Source: JAGOTP01 sp964598725 (GTDB lineage Bacteria; Patescibacteriota; Patescibacteriia; 2-12-FULL-60-25). From it: 64,000 nt of DNA. A model generated the notes under the pieces. The model saw only the letters and a program-made list of their open reading frames with translations. It was not told the DNA's origin and searched no databases. Each line of letters opens with the position of its first letter. Within the stretch, counting starts at the first letter, position 1. Position numbers and translations under genes: made by a program. The DNA lies in contig CAZRCW010000001.1 in assembly GCA_964598725.1 (NCBI GenBank), positions 620,001 through 684,000 on the forward strand. The letters run 5' to 3'. Positions 49,115-56,663 of the stretch are shown here, in pieces.

Positions 49115-50392
49115 ATGTCCGAAATAATCAGAGATCGATCATCGCACACTCACGAAACGAAAAAACCCTCTTTTATTGAAGAAGAATATCAGATGGTTAA
49201 AGACGCGGAGCGAATGGTAGGAGATCCCGAAGAAGTAATTCGTATCCAGGGATTAAGTGCAAACGATACATCGAGGCTACAAAAACTTGGAATTGATACA
49301 AAAGCACCTTTGACACGGGCTCGTCTTTTAGAAAAAGGCATTACATTTTTAAATAAATATGGCGATGGAGAGAAGGCCTTGATCAAAGGGTATACGTTTA
49401 TGATGGAAGGGGCTGCCGTCGATTCGGGAACGTTGAGTTTCCTTACACGGGATCAATTGAATGAAGTAGCCGCTTTTCAAACGGCTCACCCAGAAGTGTA
49501 CGCGACTCAAGGCATTCCTCTAGATGTGGTTCGAGCCGATATGTATCGCTTTATGCTTCTGACGGATGTCATCAATCAAACGGGTCCATCTCCAGATCGT
49601 CAGACCGCTATGACATTCGCTTATCAGGCGGTAGAAACGCATATTGAAGAACCGAAGGATAAGGAAATCGTCGAAGAATATGTAAAAAATCTTGTGAAAC
49701 CACATCTCGAAGCTGAGCATGCGATCATTGACCGACAAGAAACAGAGTATAGGGTGATGATAGAGGCACAGGTTTCAAAAGGTCAGCGAAGTCGCGAGGA
49801 TGCAGATGAAATGTATGAACGTGCGATGTATAATTCGTCACGGAATATGGCAGATCATGAGGCGCTGTTAGCTGCAATGTTGGAGTTTGTAGACCGCGAG
49901 GCCTACGATATCTATCCATGGAAAGGAGGACTATTCTTCCAAGGACCCGTAGTAAGAGAGATGACCGCCCAGTCGGGGATTCACGAAGGGAGGAAACAGG
50001 CGTTGAATGGACATGTATCGCCTTTTGTTGAGTCGGGATATCATTTTCGAAAAAACTTAGATATTGTTATTGATCAACCAGACGGCAAAGAGACGCGTTT
50101 GAATTCGCTGTCGTTTCATCTCTTCTCTCACGGACTGAGTGAAATGGGGGAGGGGGACAAGACTTCAGACCAGCACTACATGACGCTCGGTGAGTATGTT
50201 CAACAGGTGTTCCCCTTACATAAATCAATCGAGGATCGCGCAAAGCAATGGGAAGAAGAAGAGGCGATGATTCTCGCCAGCAGACAAGAACGCGAGCAAG
50301 AGCAGGAGGGGGCGGAGATACGTGTACGTGCGCGTTTAAGTAAACGCCTCATCGAAGTGGCTAAAAAATGGTATCAAGAGAATCGTCCCTAA
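49115..50392 (+). CDS. Unknown soluble helical protein
   Basis: A 425-residue protein without signal or membrane segments, unrecognised. It is mostly helical and acidic, with a central EEPKDKEIVEEYVKNLVKPHLEAEH region. A conserved-looking core (about 260-330) has DIYPWKGGLFFQGPVVREM, GRKQALNGH and the His-containing NSLSFHLFSHGLSEMGEG. The end is a charged coiled-coil-like tail (about 375-425). The AT-richer codons match the host rather than the cassette just upstream. It converges on radA with 12 bp between the stops. Confidence 0.75.
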   Translation: MSEIIRDRSSHTHETKKPSFIEEEYQMVKDAERMVGDPEEVIRIQGLSANDTSRLQKLGIDTKAPLTRARLLEKGITFLNKYGDGEKALIKGYTFMMEGAAVDSGTLSFLTRDQLNEVAAFQTAHPEVYATQGIPLDVVRADMYRFMLLTDVINQTGPSPDRQTAMTFAYQAVETHIEEPKDKEIVEEYVKNLVKPHLEAEHAIIDRQETEYRVMIEAQVSKGQRSREDADEMYERAMYNSSRNMADHEALLAAMLEFVDREAYDIYPWKGGLFFQGPVVREMTAQSGIHEGRKQALNGHVSPFVESGYHFRKNLDIVIDQPDGKETRLNSLSFHLFSHGLSEMGEGDKTSDQHYMTLGEYVQQVFPLHKSIEDRAKQWEEEEAMILASRQEREQEQEGAEIRVRARLSKRLIEVAKKWYQENRP

Positions 50393-50404
50393 ATGAGCGC
50401 GTGA

Positions 50405-51808
50405 TTACCATCGCCGCAATTCCTCAACCGCCTCCTTTAGTGTTTTGCAACGGATGACCTTGAGTGAACTCTGTTTGATCTCTGTTTCTTCATCGGCTCG
50501 CAGATGAGCTGGAACAACTACCGTCGTAAAGCCAAGCCGTTGAGCCTCTTTGAAACGTAATTTTCCTCCCGGCACAGCCCGTAATTCGCCTGCGAGGCCA
50601 ACTTCTCCCCAAGCAGCAACGGTTGCTGGGATCGCAATATCCTGTTTCGCAGACGCTAACGTTAACGCCAGTGGTAGATCGAGTGCGGCATCGTTTGAGC
50701 TTAAGCCACCGACCAAGTTTGAAAAGACATCCTGATCGCCAAACCCAAGCCCGCAACGACGAGCGAGAACGGCCAAGATCAAATTGAGACGATTGGTATC
50801 GAGTCCACTGACACGTCGCATCGGTTGCGCGAAGCCGGCGGGGCTCACGAGGCTCTGGATCTCGACGAAGAGAGGGCGAGAGCCATGTAAAAACGAGCCA
50901 GCGATCGTTCCAGGAATGCCACGCGGACGATCGGCTAAGAAAACGGCGCTCGCGTCCGGAATTTCTTTTAATCCCTGCTCGTCCATTTCCAAAAAGACAC
51001 TTTCTTCTGTTGAGCCAAAGCGGTGTTTTGTTGGTCGAAGAATCCGCGACATTTGTGCGCGGTCACCCTCCATCATGAGAACGGTATCGACGAGGTGCTC
51101 AAGTAATCGTGGGCCAGCAAGGTCACCATCCTTCGTAACCTGTCCAACCAAGATCACCGCGGCGTTATTCGCTTTGGCTTGTTCGTGAATGAAGGCGGCG
51201 GACGCTTTTACTTGCGTTGGATTTCCTGGCTCACCCGCCACTTCGCTGGCTCGCAAACTTTGAATGGAGTCGACGATCGTGAGGTGCGGTTTCTTCTGAG
51301 CGATCGTTGCAGCGATGCTCGTTGCATCTGTTGCGTCCAGGAAGTGGAGGAGCTCCGGGAGAGGGGAGGGGGTCAGGCGTCCAAGGCGTGCAAATACCTG
51401 ACTCGGTGATTCTTCGCCAGTGACATACAGGACCGATTTTCCTTGGGTCGCTAAGTCGAGTGCGAGCTGGGCGAGTAACGTCGATTTGCCAATGCCTGGC
51501 TCACCTCCAAGTAACGTCACCGATCCAGGAACAAAGCCACCCGACAAGACGCGTTTCCAAAACGCGATCGTCGGGAGGATTTGCTGGCTCTTATCAGCGG
51601 TGGTGAGCGAGGAAAAAGCGGCTGTCTGGAGTGCGCGACCGGGTACCGCGCGCCTGGCGACGCCTGGTGCGCTTGTGACGGCGGCTTGATCATCCAACGC
51701 CTTCACGGTGCCCCACGCCTGACATTCAGGACATTGCCCAGACCATTTTTGGAGCTGGGCATCGCATTTGGTGCAAACGAACTGGGGGAGCGCTTTGGCT
51801 TTGGCCAT
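50405..51808 (-). CDS. radA: DNA repair protein RadA
   Basis: RecA-like branch-migration ATPase of recombination. The 467-residue protein has an N-terminal zinc finger (CTKCDAQLQKWSGQCPEC, about 12-29), Walker A LGGEPGIGKSTLLAQ, the RadA-specific KxRFG motif in TKHRFGSTEE, and a C-terminal Lon-like domain with SAKQDIAIPATVAAWGEVGLAG. All are standard. It lies 23 bp downstream of the 823-residue surface protein gene on the same strand, with a plausible -10 (TAGTGT) 9 nt before its own ATG. Confidence 0.96.
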   Translation of the reverse strand: MAKAKALPQFVCTKCDAQLQKWSGQCPECQAWGTVKALDDQAAVTSAPGVARRAVPGRALQTAAFSSLTTADKSQQILPTIAFWKRVLSGGFVPGSVTLLGGEPGIGKSTLLAQLALDLATQGKSVLYVTGEESPSQVFARLGRLTPSPLPELLHFLDATDATSIAATIAQKKPHLTIVDSIQSLRASEVAGEPGNPTQVKASAAFIHEQAKANNAAVILVGQVTKDGDLAGPRLLEHLVDTVLMMEGDRAQMSRILRPTKHRFGSTEESVFLEMDEQGLKEIPDASAVFLADRPRGIPGTIAGSFLHGSRPLFVEIQSLVSPAGFAQPMRRVSGLDTNRLNLILAVLARRCGLGFGDQDVFSNLVGGLSSNDAALDLPLALTLASAKQDIAIPATVAAWGEVGLAGELRAVPGGKLRFKEAQRLGFTTVVVPAHLRADEETEIKQSSLKVIRCKTLKEAVEELRRW

Positions 51809-51831
51809 ACACTCTCTACACTAGCGTACTT

Positions 51832-54303
51832 CTAGTTCGCGTAGAAGGCGTTGAAGACGTTCTGTGTCATTGGGCCAATACTTGGCTTATGACCGTAGGT
51901 CGTCTCGAAGGAGACGATCTGCTTGCCATCGACCGTGCGTCCGTAGCAGGCGTTGCAGCGACGTTGGTTGTAATCAGGGCCACTGACATCGGCCGGGGCG
52001 CTATCCATCGGACAGGCGTTCGTAACGGTGGACGGACAAGCGATCCGACGCAATTCCCAGGAGGTACGGACACGTTGATAACGATCAGGCTCACCTTCGT
52101 GACCCATGCCCTTCAGATCCGGGTTCATGAGGAGCGCCACACCGGCAGGAGTTTGGAAGCTGGAAGCGTTGAAGGCCGAGTCACCCATGCAGCCATCATA
52201 GGCAGCGATACCGAGGAGACGTGGACCAGGAGCAAAGCCGATGGCTTGCTTGAGGAGTGGGTTTCCAGGGCCGTTACAGGTCGCAGCGCTGTGACCACCA
52301 ATGACGATATCCTGAATATCCGTTGCCGCCGAACCAGGAATCGAGGTTCGCATAGCTGCCAGAGCGGTTGTATAGAATTCCTGTAGGTTGAAGCCGCTCA
52401 TGTAGTTACTGATCTGCGTGTCCATGTTATGTGGCATGGCAACCACAATATTCTGCGTCCCAGCAACCTGCTCCAATGCACGTTTGACCTGGTTTAAGCT
52501 GCTGTCCGGATGACTTTCGCTCGTCACGTAGGCGATGTCATGTCCGGCATCGTTAATGCCGTGGGCGAAGATATACAGGTGAATGCGTGGGTGCTGACCG
52601 GCGCGAAACGCCTCAAGCAAACGAGTAGGGAAGAGAAGCTGCGATTGTTCAGTCCAACCTACCGAGGTGCCGGCGCTTGGGCGATAGGTGAACCCATTGC
52701 GGCTCACAGCCCCGGTTGCGGCAGCCGCTCCGCTATTGGTTGCTCCGCCGGCTGCTCCACCGTTCGCTGGGCCGTCGTTTGAAGTAGCGCAAGGTTGTGC
52801 GGCAGTTCCGGCTTGCGGTTTGATAACGAGTAAGTCCACCGATGGAGCATCAACGAAGACACGATCTGAGCGTCCAGGTACAGGTGTCCCACGAAGAGTC
52901 CCAGCCACCACGCGTCGATCGCTGGTGGATACGCTTGCCTTGCCGGTATCAAGCTCTTCGGCAGAAATGAATCGCCCGCCGGCATTCCCTCCGCCACCAT
53001 CACCAGCGATGTGGAACCAATTACCATCTTGAGATACGCCATCGATGACCATGTAGTGGTCACCTCCATAGTGATCTTCACCAGTAATACTGCTCGACTT
53101 CATTTTGCAGTGGGCGCACAAGAAGACAACCGGATGACCGGCTCTGATCTCGGTTGCGACCGTTTGAGAACGATGACGACCTGTGATACGGGTGGCGTCG
53201 TAGCCTGGCCAGTTCATGAACCGCCAGCCGGTGCCGGTATTATGTCCGCGCGAATGCTCGGCCACCGCTTTTTTAGCGGCATCGAGTGGATCATACAAAT
53301 GAGACTGAACGCGTTGCTGCAGGGCGGTGATGATCGCTTGTCCGCGGCTGCTGGCGCTTAAGTTCACAAGGCTGCTTCCGCTCCAAATCTTGGCATTCTG
53401 AGCAATCTGGGCACTACCTGGGTCGGTTACACGCACCCCGTAATAGGCCATGACTTCCGCGAAGGCGGTCGGGCCACAGGCGGCGGCAGCAAGCGTCGTA
53501 TAGCAAGAATCGCTCGAATTTTGATGCTGGCAAGGATTCTGTGGCGAGTTCGTTGTCAGTCCTGGACCGTACTCGAGCGCTCCCCAAGGGGCTTGGCCTT
53601 GGCGGTAATTTCCACGCATAGCCAATTGCGTAAAGGTGACGCCACTCATCGTGACTTGGCGACTGGCTCCACCGCCGCATTGACCTGGCTGGGAGAAGCT
53701 TTCAACACCCGTTTCGTTCGGGAGGCCGGTAAATGATTCTCCTTGAACAAGAGGTGCTTGTTCGACGAAGCGTTGGATTCGGATCGGATTACTTTCAACC
53801 AGTTGCGGATTAATGGTTTTCAAAATCAAGAAACTTGAAAGTAAGACCACGAGGCCAATAACGGCATCTTGAATGATGGTTTTTCCATCTTTAACGTCTG
53901 GTACAGAAGCGGCAAGCAGATATTTAAAGCCTCCAAACACGATCATGACTGCCGCTAAAATCGCTCCCAAACCCACCGATAAGCGATATATCCCAGAAAT
54001 ATACTGCGAGAGGTAGGGGACGGTGATGATGCCGTTCTCTTCGGTTGCTGCCGTAAAGCGAACACCTGGAATCGGGACCGACGGGTTCGGGACAAGCGGT
54101 ACGAACGGCCGAGCGGTTTGACCGGCGGTGTCGACAGCTTCGGTGGTGGGTGCGTCTGCCGGACTGGTGACGGTTGTTACGGGTGGAGTTGCGTCGCTCC
54201 CTGATTGTGCGAAGGCGGCGATCGGGAGTACCAGGCTTCCGAAAATAAACGCGATGCCAACAAAAGAAGAGACTTTGGAGAGCTGCAGGCGAAAGCGCGA
54301 CAT
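51832..54303 (-). CDS. Multidomain surface protein: VirB2-like membrane pair, papain-like peptidase, alpha/beta hydrolase
   Basis: An 823-residue protein. It has a signal peptide (1-32), a Thr/Pro-rich spacer and a VirB2/TrbC-like pair of membrane helices (about 102-165: YISGIYRLSVGLGAILAAV, then GKTIIQDAVIG and SFLILKTINPQL), as in CPR pilin-like proteins. A papain/C39-like domain follows, with Cys276 in AACGPTAFAEVM and His416 in GGDHYMVIDG. A Gly/Ala-rich linker (about 505-535) leads to an alpha/beta-hydrolase domain with YIFAHGIND, nucleophile Ser672 in GGHSAATC, and Asp703. Two hydrolase domains on a pilin-type anchor are unusual. It precedes radA and follows the DsbA-like gene, which could form its many disulfides. 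Confidence 0.85.
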   Translation of the reverse strand: MSRFRLQLSKVSSFVGIAFIFGSLVLPIAAFAQSGSDATPPVTTVTSPADAPTTEAVDTAGQTARPFVPLVPNPSVPIPGVRFTAATEENGIITVPYLSQYISGIYRLSVGLGAILAAVMIVFGGFKYLLAASVPDVKDGKTIIQDAVIGLVVLLSSFLILKTINPQLVESNPIRIQRFVEQAPLVQGESFTGLPNETGVESFSQPGQCGGGASRQVTMSGVTFTQLAMRGNYRQGQAPWGALEYGPGLTTNSPQNPCQHQNSSDSCYTTLAAAACGPTAFAEVMAYYGVRVTDPGSAQIAQNAKIWSGSSLVNLSASSRGQAIITALQQRVQSHLYDPLDAAKKAVAEHSRGHNTGTGWRFMNWPGYDATRITGRHRSQTVATEIRAGHPVVFLCAHCKMKSSSITGEDHYGGDHYMVIDGVSQDGNWFHIAGDGGGGNAGGRFISAEELDTGKASVSTSDRRVVAGTLRGTPVPGRSDRVFVDAPSVDLLVIKPQAGTAAQPCATSNDGPANGGAAGGATNSGAAAATGAVSRNGFTYRPSAGTSVGWTEQSQLLFPTRLLEAFRAGQHPRIHLYIFAHGINDAGHDIAYVTSESHPDSSLNQVKRALEQVAGTQNIVVAMPHNMDTQISNYMSGFNLQEFYTTALAAMRTSIPGSAATDIQDIVIGGHSAATCNGPGNPLLKQAIGFAPGPRLLGIAAYDGCMGDSAFNASSFQTPAGVALLMNPDLKGMGHEGEPDRYQRVRTSWELRRIACPSTVTNACPMDSAPADVSGPDYNQRRCNACYGRTVDGKQIVSFETTYGHKPSIGPMTQNVFNAFYAN

Positions 54304-54306
54304 AGG

Positions 54307-55005
54307 TTAGCGGGCAGCGGATCTAGGTTCGACCAGTTGGCCGATAAGGTTGGCTAAATCCTGCGCTTTGATGACTCCGTTGATGACTTGATTGCCAACA
54401 AAAAGCGTCGGACTGCCGGTGATGCCAGATTGGCGAGCGATTTCTAACTCGGCACGCAGCTCGGCTGCGTGTTTATTGGTATCAATACAGTTCTCAAACG
54501 TACCTGAATCCAAGCCGGCGTTCTGCGCTGCGGCGGACACACCTTTACGATCAAGCTTAGCGCTTGCGAACAGGGCATCATGCATTTCCCAGAACTTGCC
54601 TTGATCTTGAGCACAGCGTGCTGCTTGAGCAGGTAAAAGGCCATCCGCTTGATCGGCATTTAATGGAAAGTCACGCCAAACAAGTCGAGCTTTATCGGGG
54701 AAAGCTTGCATGGCTTGGCGTAATTCCGGTTCGAGTAATCGACAGTGCAGACAGTTGAAATCGCCGAACTCAACAACCAGGAGCGCAGACGTGTTCGTGC
54801 TCCCACGGGATGGGTCAAACGAGCGAATCGGGGGGAGCTGGATGGCATTCGGTAGACCGGCTTCGAGTCGGACGATCTCGGCTTCAGCGTCTTCCGGGGC
54901 GACATACGAGGTTTTCTCGATGACACGACTCCAGATGAATAAGCCAATCAAGATAAGAGCGAAACCACCGAGGGCAAGGAGGGAGCGAAGGTGCGAACGA
55001 TTCAT
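54307..55005 (-). CDS. DsbA-family thiol-disulfide oxidoreductase
   Basis: A 232-residue protein. It has an N-terminal membrane anchor (about 8-26) and then a DsbA-like thioredoxin fold. The active site is FNCLHC, with an inserted helical domain and the cis-Pro in GSPTLFVG. It should oxidise or isomerise cysteines of exported proteins. Its gene is 3 bp upstream of the Cys-containing 823-residue surface protein, a likely client. An extended -10 (TGA-TATACT) ends 6 nt before the ATG at 55005, giving a leaderless operon start. Confidence 0.92.
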   Translation of the reverse strand: MNRSHLRSLLALGGFALILIGLFIWSRVIEKTSYVAPEDAEAEIVRLEAGLPNAIQLPPIRSFDPSRGSTNTSALLVVEFGDFNCLHCRLLEPELRQAMQAFPDKARLVWRDFPLNADQADGLLPAQAARCAQDQGKFWEMHDALFASAKLDRKGVSAAAQNAGLDSGTFENCIDTNKHAAELRAELEIARQSGITGSPTLFVGNQVINGVIKAQDLANLIGQLVEPRSAAR

Positions 55006-55011
55006 AGGAAA

Positions 55012-55020
55012 AGTATATCA
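55012..55020 (-). promoter_or_regulatory. Extended -10 promoter of the DsbA-surface protein operon
   Basis: TGA-TATACT on the minus strand, 6 nt from the ATG at 55005. It overlaps the stop of the gene ending at 55018. Confidence 0.6.
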
Positions 55021-56601
55021 GAGACCGAGCTGACTCGTAATGATCGGTCCAAGGATCGATCCGAACTGGGATGCGACAACGGCGACTGCAACGACCAAGA
55101 TGATGACGAGAATAACGCCGATGACGGGTAGCATGTACCAGGTTGCAATCAAGTTTACGATGAAGGCGATCATCACATCGATCATATCGAGGTATTTTGT
55201 CCCAGGATTCTTGGCCCGTTCTTCTGGGCTGCGATAGCCAAAGTAAAGAATCCGCGAATTGACATAGCGGTTAGCGGCCGTGATATTGGCTTTAGGTGCG
55301 GCCAAGACCAGTCCGATGCCTGTTCCAGCCGCCATGAGGGTTGAGATCCGTTCACCTAACTCAAGTAGTTGACCCTTCGAGACACCGGCAGTATGTAGAC
55401 CATCATCCATGAGTTTTTTTGCGTCTTTTTGAATTTGCGCCTCCCTTTCTCCCCGCGTGCGAGCATCTTTTATTTTAGCAGATCGCTGTTGATCACGAGC
55501 GAGTTCTGCAGTTCGTACGGCCAGATCGAATGCGCTCGCTTTCTTACGGTCCGGATCACCCGGGGGGCGATCTTGAGGGCCTTCGCTCAGATAGTCCCCA
55601 GATCCAGCGGTTGCATTACCTCCGGGTTGGAGAAACTGTGCTAAACGATCAGCTCCTTCACGCTGCCTGTCGGTGAATGACTTATTGCGTGAGTTGTTCG
55701 GCAAATCTAAAACCGATGGTTGCTGCCCTTCGCTCGGTTGAGATGAGTTTTGATCAGATGACGATGGAGATGCTTCTGGACGACCAGAAAAGGAGCCACC
55801 GTTTCTGAGTTGGCTAGGCTTCTTGAAGGAAGGGTTTGAAGAATTCAGAGCCTTGCTGCTTGGGTCGTTCTTCGCTTCACGTTCCTGCTTGTACTGGTTA
55901 AAACGTTCTTTGGCTTCTTCGGGTGAGAAGCGACGACCACGCTCTCGCTGTTCTTTCATCCCTCGATCCGTATCCGCACCCCAATCGTCCATTCCTCCCT
56001 GATGCTCTTTCTGAGCCTCCGCCCAGTCTTTCCGTTGCTTTGGTGTGAGAAACCGCTGAAGATTCTCCGCTTGTTGGGAGGTGGTTGTAGACGGAGCAGG
56101 CTGTGCAAGGCGCCGGCTCGCACTCCCTTCTTTGGTGCCGTAAGCTGCCTCGGCTTCTGCTCTCGTTTGCTCGCCAAAGCCCTGCATTTCGTTCATTCCA
56201 TCCTGCGCGCTTTTGACTAAGGGCGGCCGTTGCGTTGGATCTGTGGCGCTCTTTGGCTCCTCAGGGCTTGGTTGAGCGTCTGGGTAGGTGCTGGCAAAGC
56301 GTTTACGAGCAGCCGCTTCGACTTCCTCTATACCATTCGTGATGGCTTGGCTTGGAAGAGTATTGGTCTCCTTTCCGTTTTTATCGATGAGATAGCCACT
56401 CGGAGCAGTCTGCCCGGTGTAGTTTTTTGAAAACCAGTCAGCGTCTTTTGTCTGTAAGAAGCGTAGAGCCTCTTCCTCTTCGATCTTCCGGTAGCGCGGG
56501 TCGCCTTTTAACGAGCCTGAATTATCACCTTGGTAATACTTACCGCTAGGTGTGCCTTTACGGCCAGCAGAGGATTGAGACGATGGAGCGGCGGAAGCCA
56601 T
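55018..56601 (-). CDS. Unknown protein with long disordered region and C-terminal membrane segments
   Basis: A 527-residue protein from ATG 56601, unrecognised. Residues 1-395 are highly polar (Gln, Glu, Lys, Ser, Pro, Gly) and mostly disordered or coiled coil, with many EEA/RxxA helices. Near 405-450 there is an Ala-rich hydrophobic stretch, and the last ~60 residues hold two membrane segments (IDVMIAFIVNLIATWYMLP and GVILVIILVVAVAVVAS). This is roughly the reverse of the VirB6-like protein at 5.8 kb. It may belong to the same surface machinery by neighbourhood with the DsbA and VirB2-like genes. Upstream in-frame codons reach into clpC's end and were not used. Confidence 0.75.
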   Translation of the reverse strand: MASAAPSSQSSAGRKGTPSGKYYQGDNSGSLKGDPRYRKIEEEEALRFLQTKDADWFSKNYTGQTAPSGYLIDKNGKETNTLPSQAITNGIEEVEAAARKRFASTYPDAQPSPEEPKSATDPTQRPPLVKSAQDGMNEMQGFGEQTRAEAEAAYGTKEGSASRRLAQPAPSTTTSQQAENLQRFLTPKQRKDWAEAQKEHQGGMDDWGADTDRGMKEQRERGRRFSPEEAKERFNQYKQEREAKNDPSSKALNSSNPSFKKPSQLRNGGSFSGRPEASPSSSDQNSSQPSEGQQPSVLDLPNNSRNKSFTDRQREGADRLAQFLQPGGNATAGSGDYLSEGPQDRPPGDPDRKKASAFDLAVRTAELARDQQRSAKIKDARTRGEREAQIQKDAKKLMDDGLHTAGVSKGQLLELGERISTLMAAGTGIGLVLAAPKANITAANRYVNSRILYFGYRSPEERAKNPGTKYLDMIDVMIAFIVNLIATWYMLPVIGVILVIILVVAVAVVASQFGSILGPIITSQLGL

Positions 56602-56629
56602 ACACAAAAGAGCAAGCGTTTGCTTGCTC
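56602..56629 (-). terminator. Terminator of the clpC transcript, ending at the next start codon
   Basis: On the minus strand an 8-bp stem GAGCAAGC/GCTTGCTC (56610-56617 with 56622-56629) with a 4-nt loop is followed by TTTTGTGT and then directly by the ATG at 56601. It could also act as an attenuator of that gene. Confidence 0.7.
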
Positions 56630-56663
56630 CCAGTGTACCGGAAAGGTGATTGACTGACGAGGC

